DNA of 64,000 nt from Prosapia bicincta. Lineage: Eukaryota > Arthropoda > Insecta > Hemiptera > Cercopidae. The stretch covers positions 92,863,765 through 92,927,764 of the forward strand of contig JBAIZL010000006.1 in assembly GCA_036971475.1 (NCBI GenBank). The letters run 5' to 3'. Positions 12,280 to 27,371 of this stretch are shown piece after piece (within the stretch, counting starts at the first letter, position 1; each line of letters opens with the position of its first letter). Made by a program: the position numbers and the translations under genes. The notes under the pieces were generated by a model. That model saw only the letters and a program-made list of their open reading frames with translations, made no database searches and was not told the origin of the DNA.

Positions 12280-14294
12280 TTATCTACATAAATATTTTTC
12301 ACACAAAATTTGTATGTTAAATTTTTTTAAAATAAATTTTCACTCCGTGGTATAAAAATAGAGTGTTGGTAAACTTGTCATTACAATGGGATAGTTCAAT
12401 AACAACTAAAGATGCCTTGATTTGAAAAAATTTTTGTCACAATATTTTGATGAAAAAATTACATGTCAATTTTTTTTATAAGACAAAAGATGGATCTGGT
12501 TTAGAATCGTCCAGTTATAAACTGTCATTCTGGTTTATATGATTAGAGTTGTATAATATATTACTTAAATGATATATATTAATGCAAATATTGAATAAAA
12601 TAAGTTTCACAAACATGGAAGTGTAGTCTCACAGAAAATTCTACAAATACTTCGCCGTTGTTGACATGGAGATGTGAACTCTTAAAGCATACAAGGTTTT
12701 TAACAATATAACAAAATGCTTTACAACATAAACAACAATGTACAACTGTATAAAATATCAACAATCATACAGATATTCAAACTAGTATTTTCTAAAGTGA
12801 TTAATAGTGGTCCAGGAGATGGCTAATAGAGCTCATAGGTTCGTGAAAGCACACATCCATAGTTGAGGGTTAAAATGAATAAATGTTCAATTTAAGATGA
12901 TGGACGAAGGAGATATTTTTTTGAAGATCTAGATGATATTCTTATTTCATTGGAATCTAACAATGTAATTTAACTAAATGTTTACTATTTCTCTTATATC
13001 AGAGAGGTTCATTATTATGTAAATATGCCATTGTGAATTGAATTATTAGTTTCAATAACCAGATAATAAATATTTAACAGTTATTTCAAGCTTTTGTGAA
13101 TAAAATCAATAAAAATTTTATGTGAAAGGACATGTTAATAATTCTGAACACTTGCCATATTTATCTGGTGTGTCCCAATGAATTTTTCTAGTTTTTAAAG
13201 GCGATAGTTATTTTGTAGAAACATTTAAAAAATAAATTCTCGCCGATTTGATTTATGCTGTAACTGCAGTGATTATTTGTAAAGTCAGTTTAATAGATTT
13301 TTTGATTCAGAAGTGTTGATATTTTTAGGTGTATAGAGTTAAGTTGTGTGATACTAGTTTGGAAGAAATATTTGCATTCAGTGAAAAAGTATTTGCAGAT
13401 TATATTATCCTGTCATGGATGTTTTTGTCAGGTGTTGAAATTCTGAAGTATTTTTTAAAATAATGTTGTTTATGGGTTGACTATCTAAAAATACATCTAA
13501 CTAGCATTCTTCATAAATTTGTCTTTTTCTTAGAAAAGAAGATAATACAGATATTTTACAAGATACAAGATATTTTAAAGTTTGGATAGTCAGAAGCTAT
13601 TGTTTAAGTGATTAATAAGATTCACCAAACGTAATGGACTACAAAATTCAAGAATTTTACAAGAGTGGATAATGACTTTGGAAAATAAACAGGTTAATAG
13701 GCAGACTGAATAAATGTTTCGACCATTTAAGGAATTGAACTTCAACATTTTTTTTTTGTTAATTTGTAGAAATATGGTTTTGATACTATTTATATTTGCT
13801 CAATGCTGGAAAGAGTTTATTTCTTCTGAAAAGTTTCAAAAAGAGGAGCCAAAAAGAAAAGTTGCCATTAATCATAGTTAATATAAGAATTTGAGCAAAT
13901 TGTTATTGGAAATATTTTATATTTCGATTGAATTAACAGCTTGGATGGATACTACATAATTGTCAAGAACAAAAATGTTTTTTTAAATAAATACATCAAT
14001 TACATTTAAATGATACCTAACCTACACACGTCAGGAGCAGCTTCATCTGAAAAATAGTCGAATGTATTAAATCAGTAACATTTATCTTTTTTACACAACA
14101 TTTTAAAATTTCTATGTATGAATTTACTATATTACTACGGATATAATCTTTTTTACATTAACATTGTTGAGCCGTAACAATAGAGGTTATGCTGGAAAGT
14201 AGTCATCTCTAAACAAGACATCGTCTAGCTTATTTTCGATGTCATCATAACAACAATTATTTACTGTAATGAGGATTTTGTTTATATCATTCAG
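12280..14294. other. AT-rich non-coding stretch upstream of first recognised exon
   Basis: May contain the promoter and 5' exons of the RS/RGG gene, but none could be proved. A block at 12897-12964 (acceptor-like AAG, donor-like GTAATT) reads DDGRRRYFFEDLDD in one frame. Its 3' phase does not fit the next exon. Confidence 0.35.
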
Positions 14295-14400
14295 GAGTAA
14301 GGGGCCGTGAAATGACTTCAGGTTTTCTAGACCGGCGTAGCTCCAAACCAGATTGGGGACAAGAAGGTGATTTCCGTCGCCACAAGGATTTTAAAAGTTT
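14295..14400 (+). CDS. RS/RGG gene, putative exon a (5'-most recognised)
   Basis: Acceptor ATTCAG ends at 14294 and donor TTT/GTAACA lies at 14401. The 106-nt exon enters in phase 1 and leaves in phase 2. It reads GREMTSGFLDRRSSKPDWG, then QEGDFRRHKDFKS. Its charged composition and non-AT codons contrast with its surroundings. The donor is mediocre, and in-frame TAA would follow directly if it were not used. The ATG at 14312-14314 could be the start codon if this is the first coding exon, since an in-frame TGA lies just upstream in genomic sequence. Confidence 0.6.
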
Positions 14401-17400
14401 GTAACACTTAAAATCATGAAGAATGAACTGGCCATACAAATTAATTCATCATCTGGATATAGATACTTCATATGGTTGAAGATAACGTAAAATCAGAGTT
14501 AATTCGCACTTTACTTATCCGGCATATCACAGACAAGAGAATCGCAACGCTTGCTCGTCCTATAATTCTTTGTTGAGTTATGATGTAGTATGAGGAACCA
14601 GTAGTTTTGGTTTACCGCTAGTATGTTCTCTGTATATATATGAATTACCAACTAACCCAGATGTTTAAATGAATGAACAAAATTTGCTCAAAAGATTTTT
14701 AAAATTTTCTAAATAGTAATGATTTTTACTTTTCCATCAGTGAAGCAAACCAAAATGTTAAAATCAAATTTTTTTTATGTAGTGATACTAAATGAATCTA
14801 TGTAAGATTAAAACATTAAGAAGCCACTGTTATTCCTGATAAAAGTTCTTTGCTCTGATACAGTATATGGTAAACGATTTTTTGCTGCAATATATAGTAA
14901 ATAATGTAATTATTGTTAAACAACAATAATGCTATTCTAAAAAGGAAAAGATACCATTTAAATTTTAAATGAAAAGAAATTTTTAAAATATTCATAGAAA
15001 TTTAGCTTTTTTAAAATTTTGAAAAATATGTATTGAAAAAATTGCCTTCATATTTGGAATTATATTACTGTAATTTATATCTTTCAAATCAAAAATTACC
15101 GAAATTATAATATTTATTTTTCAATGTCCATCATTTTCTGGAACTTAAATGAATTCATATGTTTCCTTACATAATCTAATGAAATTTTCATTATTAGCTA
15201 TCCATTAAAATAATTCAATTGTTCCTGTCCACTTTCATCAGCAGGCCAGCTAGAATAACCTATATTTCTTTCATGTGGCTAGTTATTATGTATTAACCCC
15301 TGAAACTTTTTCTCTTCAAACACTAAGATAATTTGTTCATGATTATAAACCCACGGAAGATTTTGTAAAAATTTGAAAAGTCCTTCCCAACGTAGAAAAC
15401 TGATATTAAATAATAATGAAACAAGAAATTTATGCGTATAATTTTATTAGTTGTTAAAAATTATGTTAATTCTGTTACAGTATCGTTTCTCTGAATTATG
15501 ATATTAATCCCAAAAATAAGTATTAACTCTTTTTTGTCATACGAAGTTCCATTTATTTTGTGAAATATTTTCATTATTTTGAAGGTTGCAAATTTATCTA
15601 TTTTCTTGCATAGTCGCCAATTGGTTGATGCATTTTTCTAGATGTTGCAATAGTTTACTCTGTTTATTATTATTATTATTATCATCATCATCTAAAATTA
15701 TTAACGATAAAATTCTTTAGAATATCTAGATATCCAGGAGGTTAGTAATTAATTTGTGGCATGTTCATTTGTATTTAGAACTTTTAAGAATATTAGATGG
15801 TTAAGTTTAAATCTGGTTTACTTCTTGTATACTGAATCAAATAGAATGTTTGTCCATTCCTCAGAATTTCTAACATTAAGAAAGTGTGATACAGTAGCGA
15901 TTAAGGTCAGAGAATTTGCTATGATAATTCTTTGTATAAAAGCACAAGAGACCTAAATAATGGATTGATTTCAACAGTAGGTTCTCCATTAGAATGTTTA
16001 GATATGATAATCCTAACATATATTTTTTCCTTTGGTTTAGCAAATTATATTAAAAGACAAATAATGAATGAATATAATAATGACGAAGGCAAATAATGTT
16101 AGTTACATAATATAACATGGGAATGAGAAGACACCTTAAGTGACAATTTTTCATTCAGTAATGCATCCTACATTGGCTTTATATACATTTACAAAAGTCC
16201 TTAATATAATTTCGTCTTTATTTTTATTCTTGAATTTTGTAGTCCATTAGGTTCAGTGAATCTTAATTAATCACTTATTTGTGTGTGTGTGGTAATTACA
16301 AAGAAAATGTTTTGGTTAGTTTGGTGGTTGATCTGAAAAAAATTCAGTTCCTCAAAATGAATATGTTTCTGGGTATTGTTTATGCACCATAAAAATAGAT
16401 TTTACATTAGTATCGGATCATATTTGACCTGCTTGAAGATTCTTCTGATTCTTATCGTATAATTTGATTTATCAGTATATAAACCTTTTGTTTTCTTAAT
16501 TTTATTATAACTGAACTTTAGCATTGATTATTATTATTATCATTATTTTAGTTTTCAGTTCTGACCAGAAAAGGTAGGTGTGTTCAACTTTTATATATTT
16601 AGTACCTACTGTAAATAATTTTTCCTTATAAAATCTGACCAATCTTTTATTATTCTGTGTTGTATGTTTTTATCGTAATAGTCCTTTGTTGTATAAGTTG
16701 AGCAAATTTGTACATTTTTTTTAGATAATATTTTAATAATATTATATTGATGTTTTTGAGTCTACATGTAATAAAGATGTTCAAAAAGCAAAACAGTGAA
16801 ATATTTAACAAATTTAACAGTAAAACAATACACAAGTTTTCTAACTAACATTTAATCATTATGAAAACAATATAAAAAGTTACACTTAGAAAAAAAAAGA
16901 CACTATGAAATAATGAAAGGTTATTGAGTAATATTTACATCCTAAAAATGAGCAAATACTTATCATGGCTCTTACACTTTCTGAACATATGTTGAAAAAC
17001 GTACTGTTTTTCCAGTAATTTTAGAGTCTGTTTTGATACTATAATATTACACTCATACCACACAGTTTGTTGATACCATTATAATGTTTTTAAAAAACAA
17101 AATATGGTTTAATATCACCACATTTACTGTTGATGAGTTTATATAAACAAGACAAACTGCTCCAGAATATTACATTCATAATCATATGTTTGTAAGCTAA
17201 TATGAAGTAGAAAGAAACAACAAAATATTGTTCAATATCCCAACATATACTGTCTACATATGTGTAGATGCATAATATAAGGGTTTAACAACAGGAATCA
17301 TGGAGTCTAGAACGATTGGGTGTTTCGAATTAGGTTAGACCTAACCCAAATTTTTGGCCATCCTTATTTCTTTGTAAATTAGATAAATATTTGTCAGACA

Positions 17401-20400
17401 ACTTAGAAATAATTATGAAAGTGTTTAAACAATGACAAAAATTATTAATAAATAAGAGAGAAAACTTATATCCTAAAACACAAATAAAAAACAAGGTTTC
17501 AGATGTGAATTGGAAAAAAAAACTTTATGGAATCTCATGTTCTATGTAGACTCAAATACATGCTAGGTTTTGTTAATAACATAAAAATAGTTATATAATG
17601 ATTATATTCTCAAGTATGAATTGTATTAATTGTGTAAATAATGAATAATATGTAAAGGGTAGTTAATTGGATGTTGTAACATAACTTTTGAATGAATTAC
17701 TTTTGAAGAATGACTAAGATATATTATAGTTATATATGTTTGGTTTAAAATATTTTAGATATTAGTTTTTATTAAAAAAAGAATGACAACAGAAAATTTA
17801 ATTTTTAATCCAGTAAAATTTTAAAGCTGTAAATAGATGGTAAACGTTATTTTTAAATTATCATGGTTTTAAAGTATTACAGCAATTGAATTTAACATGT
17901 AATTGGATTTTCTTCGAAGCAATCTCCTTTATGGAACTTCTGTAGGAGATATTCATGATTATTGCTTAAAATAGCAATACCACAAAACTATTAAAAAAAA
18001 CTTTCTGTTTTGAAGTAACCTGAATCAGCATTGGAAGAGTTTGATTCTGGTAATTTCATGAAGATTCTATCCTGTAAGGTAGTCCTACATTACTTCATTG
18101 AATAACAGCTGTCTACAAATATAAATGTTATTTTTCACATTAAAATGTAATTTTTAAATTTAACATTTTAAAAACTTAGTTGTAATTATCTCGATTGTAT
18201 TTATTGATTATATTTATAATTCATTGTTTTACAACTAAGTGAAAAAACTATAGCAACTTACTGTGGTGGTGGACTTCAAAACCATTCTTTTCATTAACAA
18301 AGTGTACCTGCTACTGTAGTTTTATGGGTGTGAGGGAGTCTACTATAATAGGCAGGTTGTTGACTCCGTATTAGAAAAAGGTGTTGGATTCATAGTGTAT
18401 GGTCATAAATAAATATACTAAGTGACTCAAAAGGAATGCTAGGGTGTTGCATACGAGCGATACTGAAAGTCGCCAAGGTAACTAAACTATTTAAATATTA
18501 ATCTGTAGTTGAAATAAGTAATTCTTGTTTACCGTGTAGCAGGGAGCAAAATGTTGACCTTGGCATGAGCAGAACAGTTGCTCAAGATATGTAAATTCCA
18601 TTAACTACATTCTAAATCAAAGCTATATTCCACACAAATGGTGTTGTTAATCATCACATTTGTTAGAATTGGGGTTCAGAACAACCTAGCATTGTGGAGG
18701 AACGTGTGTGCGACTCGCCAAAAGGAAAAGTATGGTGTGGGTTAATGTACAACCAAGCTATAGACCCTATCTTTTTTGCCATAAAAAATTAATGGCATAA
18801 TTTATCTTCATATGCGTAAACAATTTTTGTTTACTCAAATTAAAGACATTAAACAACAAGTTGGTCATCGAGTTATTTTCATGCTTGATGGTGCTCATTA
18901 CCGTCAGGAAGTGCATAACACACAAAAGAACAGATTTTCAAATGGTTGGATAGGCAGGGATGAGCAGGTACTGTCTGACCTTCCAGGATTCCTGATTTGA
19001 CCCCTTCAGACTTTTCTTATGGGGTTATGTGAAGAACAATGTGTATGCTGAAACATTTCAGGATTTAAGACGGCTGCATGAACGAATTTCGACAGCAGTA
19101 ATGATAAACACCAGATATACGACAAAATACCACATTAATGGAAATTAACAAATGAAGCTCACATCAAAATATATTAAGGCATGAAACAAAATTTATTCTT
19201 TTCTCTTTAATTTGACATATAAATATGCTAGTTATCTTGAGCAGTCTTTCAGTAACCTCGCTCAAAATTCCAGCATTCTTTTTGTAACACACTCTATGTA
19301 TATATATTCACAGTTTTTCATGCATATGTATAATATTCAAGTACGTGATAATATTTATGAATTTTCACATGAATTACCTAAGTGTGCTGAATAGTTTGAG
19401 AATAAGAGGATATTCAAAGATGGAGAAAGTTATTGAGAGTATATAAAATGGGATTGAATTTAAAAATTAATGAACAGTGATTATGGAAAGAACGAAAACT
19501 GTTGTATGATTGAGTGTGTCAAATTAAAATCACGCATAACCTTTTACCTCGTTTATTTTTAGGAGACATCGTTAATAGTTATCATCAATTCAAAATAATG
19601 CTGTTTTAAAAATTAAAAGTGTGGGATAGTGATGGGTTCTCATTCATGAAAATGAGACAAAGACAGTGAATTTTTGTAATATTCCACATTAGTTTTGGAA
19701 AGGAAAATTTAGTATTTTACTAAGAACAACATACTATATTACAGTTTACCAATAACCGGCAATCAACTATTACTTTAACTAAAGATACGTTAAAGAGTTG
19801 CTTTAAAAGAAAAACATTTTATTATCTGTTAAGTTTCTTGTTCAATCTATGTGCAATTCAGGCCAGCGATGAATGTGTAAACAAACAAGATTGATGTTCA
19901 ATGTAAAACAAGAGCTTATAGAACATAGGTACCAAGAGAAAGTAAGAAATAAATCACTTGAAACAAAAATGTCATATTTTGGATTGAGGTGCTACAAGTA
20001 ATGATAGTTGAAACATTGCCTTTCTGAGGACAATTTGTATTCAATAGAGTCAACATTTACCTTCTGTAAACCCTAAAACACTTCACCAATTTATCTCTAT
20101 TTAACTTACTGCCTCAAGAACTTATTGCATTAGATCCTGTTTTTTTCTTTGGTATAACTTATTTTTTGAAACCACATATTTATTTCACTTAATAGTGAAA
20201 TCTACTTAATTTTTGGAGATTTTTTTAAAATTTTGGCCAAATTATATAGGGCAGTTATGGTGTAGTGGTTACTAAAGTTGTAAGGCTAAAATGCCATCTG
20301 AACATTGTCATTAATATTCTACCCACGTTGAAGGAAACTTTTTTTTATATATTCCATAATCAAAATATTTTGTTACACAGTAAAAAGTTTTGGACCTAAG

Positions 20401-22819
20401 TATCACCTGTCTGCTTTGGTTTGACTACATTTGTTGAAATTTAAAGTTTGCTTTAGCACCAACCTTTGTATAAGTGCAGTGTATTGACGGGTGAAATGAT
20501 TTTGTAGCTCTACTTTTTAGAGGATTACTCAGTGTTGAAGCATGAGAAACTGTGCCAATACTTTAGTTAGTAAGTGTTTCAATTTTTTTGTTTTACTTTC
20601 ATGTTTTTAGCAACCAGTTGCATGTTATGCAATTTCATCAGTAAATTGGAATATCTCAAGTATTATATGATACTACATTTTTCAAGATTATGTAAAGGGT
20701 GTGAGTACCACAATGGTAATTGAAGTGTGTGTATGTGTGTCATAATATATTGATCTTATCAAGAACTCCCGATCTGTCGTATTAAAAAGCTTCAAGTAAT
20801 TTAAACAAATTTATCAGTGACGAAACACTTTATAGGAGACATTTTATAATGTTAGGATCTTATCTTGGAACCAACAGGATCAACTGATAACAATTATCAT
20901 ATTAACATTATTTTTTTCACAGCCTTATATCGGGATTTAACAATGACAATACCAATTAAAGTTTCTCTGTTAATTGAATAATTTTCATTGAAGTTTTTTT
21001 AAAATTTTTGATGATAAAAAAATCAGCAAACATCTTTTTCAAATAATTTTAAAGCGTAGGGAAAGTTATATTTGTATGAATCATAGAAATAAGTGGTTAG
21101 AACATTTCAAAAACCATGTAACCTCCGTTTCTAATTAGTAACATCCTAGTTGGCCACTTAAAGTGCTATTTTACTTGAAACTTAAATTGAGTTACCAACA
21201 TTTGTAAAGATTGGCAAATAGTTGTAGGACTTATAGCATAAAATGTTACAGTAAGTGTTGGTAAAGTTCTTAACACTATCATTTAAAATGTCAATTTACA
21301 AATGTGTACAGCAAAACGAGTGCAAGGTGGATCCCGAATGAGTTACCAGAAGGAAACAGTGTAACAGGTAGGTGTTATTTTCTAAACAAGATTTATACCT
21401 GTACTGAAACTTGAGTTAACCACTCTTTTTTAACCCAAGTCCAAAAGACAAAACATGGAATGGAAGAACAGTATGTATTTCTCACCTGTCAGAAACAAAA
21501 TTGAAACATACATCAGCAGGAAATGTGATGTTCACTATATTTTGCGACACCCAAAGATTCATATTTTAAGATTTAGAAGATCAGCATACAATTCTAGTTC
21601 TCATTATGATCAGTATCTAATTCTCAGACATCATTTATAAATTCAAGCTAGCAATAAGAATGAAAAATGAGGAACTGAAAGAAAAATTGTGATTTAAAAA
21701 AATACGATCATCTCACCTTCACAGAACCCAGCTGACCAAACAGACCATTGAAAATATTCATCCTTTGAACAGTCCTTTTATTGCTCCCTCTGAATTTCAT
21801 TTATTTGGTCCTCTCTAGGAGATGTTGTTCAGCTAGAAAGACGAAAAAACTTCTCTGACAACAAGGAGAAAGAATTTCTCCGAAAGTAGATTAAACAAGA
21901 CAAAGACTTGAGACAAGACTTTAACTTTAGAATTAACAACAGTCTTGTTTGAAAAAATATATATTATTTCTACATCAATTTGTTTCCCTTGAATGACCTT
22001 ATATATTATCAGTTTTAGTACATATTTTCCTTCTGTATATATATATTCTTACTATTATACACACATTTCATTTACAAAGATATCAACTTGATATCTGATG
22101 CTTTTTTATCAGTGTTGTGTTGGTGTTATCAAAGAACTATACAATCAAATCAGATACGTATTATATAAGATAGTCATAAAAATTAATATAATATTAATAT
22201 TATTTGTAAAATATTGTTATTGTACTGTATTGGTTAATTTTTAATCAATTTCTACATTTCTAGTATAATCTACATAAATGTGTTGAATATCAGATGTTTC
22301 TGCCCTTACTAGCATTGTTATATTTCTTCTTAACACGTTGGCTGCGGCGGAAGCCTATCGGCTTCCGAGTGGAGGCTTCTCTCATCCATATTCGTTACAT
22401 GTCGGCTTTACGACTGCAGTTATTGCTTTAGTTTGCTGTTTCTCTCACAGCATGGTGGGTGTGTACATGTGTTTCTTGTGTAGCAATAGTTTCCCATTTC
22501 GCTTACCAAAGGACGGTATATTATTCATTTGTTTTTGTAAATAAATAGTGTTAGTTTTAGTGTTTTATCTCTGTAAAATAATGGCTGGTACATCTAGGGA
22601 CATGGTTTTAAATATAAATAGTGCTTTCAACGATGTTGGTGACTACTCCGAGACTAGTTCCGGTGATGAGTTCAGTGACATTGATGCCACCAATCTAGAT
22701 GGTGAACCTATATCTACAGACAATGAAAGTGAGTCAGATGATGATGATTCAGACACTTAAAACCCTACTTGGTGTCATTATAACACTATTGGTATGAGAG
22801 ACATACCATTTACTAGACA

Positions 22820-22879
<60 letters not shown>

Positions 22880-25800
22880 CAATAAATAGGCAAAAGTGTA
22901 ATTTTTTTACAATGGTATCTTCTAGCGGTACTGTGAAAGCCTATCGGCTTCCGATAACTTTGACGTCATAATATTATCTGAAAAGCTTTCAAAATGTTTT
23001 TTTCCTTCTGATAAATTATTTATTTCATTATTATTTACGATATATGACAATAAATAGTCAAAAGTAAAATTTTTCTTACAATGTGACCTTTTAGCTTCCG
23101 CTGCGGAAGCCTATTGGCTTCCGAAAATTATGACTTCATATTATCACCTAAAAAGCATTAAAATTATTTTTTTTTCTGAATACTGTCTTTTTTCATTAAA
23201 TTAAATTAAAAAATTGTAAACAAAAATTTCAGTACCGGTACAAGGTAAGGTACAAGGGTTCCACCGCAGCGAACGTGTTAAATAATATCCATCAATTAGA
23301 TCATTTTATTTACTTTACCAGAGTACATAAATTATAAATATTATATGTATAGAGATTACAAATGCTTGAAAGATAAAGATTCTCTAGAACACATTTAAAG
23401 GAAGAAATGTGACAATGTTATGAAAGCTGTGATACTAAACAGATTTAGATTGTATAAACTATATTTAAAATTTTTAGATTGAGTGATTTATTTATCAATC
23501 GAAACCATTACTAACAAAATTTATAAATTATAATGAAACTGATATTGCATTGATTATTTTAATGTTATTCTGAATTATAAAATTGATTAAATCCTCACAC
23601 ATTTGGATTGAATTTTCAATTTAAGGAAAGAAAAATCTAGAAGTACTCAAAGAGCACTAGTAGTTATTATTACAAATAGATTCAAAATTTATGAATATCC
23701 ACTTCCATTTTAAAAAAAAAATTTTAAGAAAAGATAAAGTTACAAAAACCTTATAATCCAATGGAATCTGTACATTCAGTTTAATGGTTATATCACAGTG
23801 TTTGAAGCTTTAAAGACATGAGACAGAATTAATGTTTAAAAGTACAGTAGAGTCTCGATAATTCGAGGTAGATGGGATCGAGCCTTTTTTGGATTACACT
23901 GATATATGTTCCTATATTATAGGAAAAATAAAATCTTTAATGAACCTTAATACTGTAATTGAAAATGCACTAAATACATTTATAGAACTTTATGTGAACA
24001 TTTCTTGGAAGCCCGACTCAATTCCTTTGTATATAGTATTGATATAAACATTTCTTGGAAGCCTGACTTACCATTTTCTTTCAAATAGGTAAAATAGGCT
24101 GGATATATTGGGACTAGGAATTTCGAGACTCCACTGTACTAGTAACCACCATCATTGTAAACGAAATTAATTTTGATAAAATCATTTAATGCCTGATTGT
24201 CCTTTATTCCACTGACCTAAGTCATTACAGCTAATAATAAAAACCTTGAAAGAAAAAGCTATAAATTGGCTGGTTTTTATCAAAAAGTCACTTTTACCAA
24301 TATTTTGAACTATTTAAATTAACAAAACGTTCTGGTGACATTAACTACATTTGAGAAAGTTAAAATCTAACTTTATCTTCTTTTAAACTGTTTGAATTTT
24401 GTGTTTTATATCTATTTAGAGTATAAATACTAATATTGTAGTTAATCTCAATATGTATACATAATGTGTGTCATGTTTTTATGTAATTACCATGATTAGT
24501 TTCTTAGTATAGTAGAGTATCGATAATATGAATTTTGATATTCTGTGTAATTCTAACCAAAAACAGAGCTGAATTTCAATTTTGCTACCTAGATTGCTTC
24601 TTGTGGTAAAAACTACTGACCGTGACCAAGAAGAGACTACTTGTACTTCATATACAATGGAAAAATACATGCTATAGCTTGTAAGGAGAGCCTTGCTAAG
24701 TCTTGATCTTTACAAAAAATCTATTTTTAGTGCTTTTCTTAAGTTACATTATTTAAAAGCCTGTGTATTGGATAAAGAAATAAATTTTCAAAATTTTGTT
24801 TTTAATAGGCTTTATTAAAGAACTAAAGAAATGGTAATTTTCCATTTAAAAGTAATTTTAATTGTAGACAATGTAAGTTGAACACCTTAACTGCAATGCA
24901 TTTCCTGTGATGTACCTCCCACCAAACTTGACCTGCTGTGGTGTTAATTCATCTTATGTTTCAAGGAGCCTGGTAGTATTTAAAGAAACTTCATCTCACA
25001 TTATTTACTGGTTATATGTCAAAAAGTTTATGTGAAAGAACAAATAGTGGGTATGTTGAAGAAACTTCCAGGTAGGCGTGATTTTTTTGGGTTCCAGAAG
25101 TTTAGTGTAAAATAAAACCAGAGGCAGTTATGAGATAATAGAAAATTGTACTGTTTGAAAATTAAATTAATTTCATGACAATCATAATTTCCTTTTATTT
25201 TATTGCAATTGACTAAAAACCTTTCTGGAAGTGATGAATCAAACCAAACTGAAGTCTTTGAGGTAAGAGAAGTTCAATCATTGAAATTAACACCAAAACT
25301 CAGCACATGAAAATGATAAAGTTTAATTCAAGAAAATGTAGATATGACTCTCAGTAGCACACTGCACTGTTTCAAGCAGCAATCAAGAGTGCTTTTTATG
25401 GTCAGCTTTTATTTTTACAGGCTAGTCTGCCGCTGATACCATTATATAGTACAGCACATTCACAAATCTGTCCTTTTTGATATGACAGGAATGAGGGCGG
25501 ATGCTAAAACTAGTACATTTTGTATACATGTCATAACTTTTTTCATACTAAACTTGACTGAATAATTTTGTGCACAAGCTTTATGTACAAAGTGGCAAAT
25601 ATTTGAAAATAGTGCAAAACAAACAAACATTTTTTGAAGTTTATTTGATGTACTCGATGTGCATTGGAAATTTTAAAATAAAATAATGTCAATCTTGCCA
25701 AACACATTGTGCAATTCAATTCTGAAAATTGTGCAAGGATCGGAACAAAGTCTCAGGCTGTGTTGCTCCAGTCTCTTCTGTTATTCATCTTATATGTTCA

Positions 25801-27293
25801 GTGGGTGTCAGAACATGTACTGCAGACCATGCTCTTTAAATAGCCTATGAATAAAAATCACACACTGAAAAACCTGGGGATTATGGAATGTCTGTCACCA
25901 TTCCTGAAAATTACAAGCTCATAGAATAAACACCGGACCACCTACTTGTGCAGTATGTGTGGTTGCAATGTAATGTTGAAAGAAAATGTTTTTTATGTTA
26001 ATTTCCAATACACTGTGAATTTGTAAAGCCAGAAATGTGTAAAGCATTGTTACATATTGCTTGAAGCTTACTGTCACCATGTTTCTTATGTTACCTTTAA
26101 AAAAAAAAATTGTCTGATCACTCTTCGAGTCAAGATTACACAATATACAGTGACCTTGGAGATGTGTAGAGGACGTTCATGAAGAAAATCTGGATTTTCT
26201 TGTTACTAGAACCTATAGTTGTGGTTTCTTACATATCAATTAATGTAAAAATTAGCTTCGTCTGACATCAACAAATTTTTAATTGAATCAGGAATCACTT
26301 TTCTTCGTTATGTTTCACAAAAAAGTGTTGCGCAATAAATGATCGTTAGGATTCAACTTGAATGTTTTGCAATTTATACAGGTGAAACTTGAGTTCATGG
26401 AGCTTTAGACATGGCGATGACTTGCTGTTACTACTGCAGTATTTTTTTGTACTGAGCGATGTGGACTTCTTACAACGAAGGATTACACTCAATAAAATTT
26501 TCCAGAGTACGAGCATTTTGTGAACAACCAGTTGTCTGATTTTTTCTTTCACACTGAACCAATGTCTTCAAAATTTTGAACCTACACTGTGTTTCGATGA
26601 AGCATTGGGCAAAGTTGAAATACCACTTAAATCCACCTAAGGCCTCAACTAAACTGTTATGTTGATAATAAACCCGCACGGCTACTATACTTTCTTGAAT
26701 AGTCCGATGTTCCATGGCCCAAAGCTCCAGTGCTACTGCCACAACTTCCATTTCTACCCATATTTCGCTTTCTCTTACACCGCTGTCAACATCATATTAA
26801 AAATTTCCCATCATTTTGTGCTACCCTGTATAAACTTAGTAAACTTACAACTATAGCCTGCAGCTTGTCTTGCTGAGTTAAACTCTTTGATTTTGTTTGC
26901 CATGATGATTTGCAAGACTTTTATGTTTAAACTGCCATTTTCCAATTTGCTGAACATGTAAAAAAAATTTATACAGGTTAATTTTAAGAAAATTATTTAA
27001 AATCAATATACAAATAGTGATTTTAATCTCATTTAACAATTATTTAAAATTTTTATTAATATATTAAATACAATGGTTGCCTATACTGTATTATCCAAGT
27101 TTTTATCTATTAGTTAATAATTTATTAGTTGTCATCATTTCAATGTTAATGACACTGGAGAACAGAATCGAAATATATTTTTGATACAGAATGTATTATG
27201 TTATTCCAAAGGTACTTTATATGCTACTCTTCAAATATATCCTCAGTTTTTTCTTCTATCATGCAAGGTTTTCATGTGATAGATAATTTAAAT

Positions 27294-27371
<78 letters not shown>

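Larger units (their letters stand above)
22330..23281 (+). mobile_element. Internally deleted piggyBac-like element with TTAA target sites
   Basis: TTAA at 22330-22333 and at 23278-23281 flank inverted repeats. The left end is CACGTTGGCTGCGGCGGAA and the reverse complement of the right end is CACGTTCGCTGCGGTGGAA, 17 of 19 identical. This is the piggyBac insertion signature. Inside are the first 59 codons of a transposase-like acidic N-terminus (22581-22760), a long TA microsatellite (22822-22878), and three copies of a GGAAGCC/GGCTTCC palindrome. Two of these sit in diverged direct repeats of about 170 bp (22877-23000 and 23045-23165). The catalytic domain is absent, so the element is non-autonomous. 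Confidence 0.8.

Noticed and set aside
12897..12964. Possible upstream exon reading DDGRRRYFFEDLDDILISLE
   Set aside because: Splice-like borders exist, but it leaves in phase 0 while exon a needs phase 1 and would hit a stop. The polypyrimidine tract is poor.
13326..13346. Microexon-like segment between TTCAG and GTGTAT
   Set aside because: It contains TGA in the only useful frame and has no phase-compatible partner.
17325..17350. Telomere-like TTAGG motifs
   Set aside because: Only two short inverted matches occur, far below what an interstitial telomeric repeat would need.
22338..22544. Open frame starting over the piggyBac-like left end
   Set aside because: It runs through the terminal repeat and hairpin and resembles no protein. 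It is a chance frame within a mobile element.
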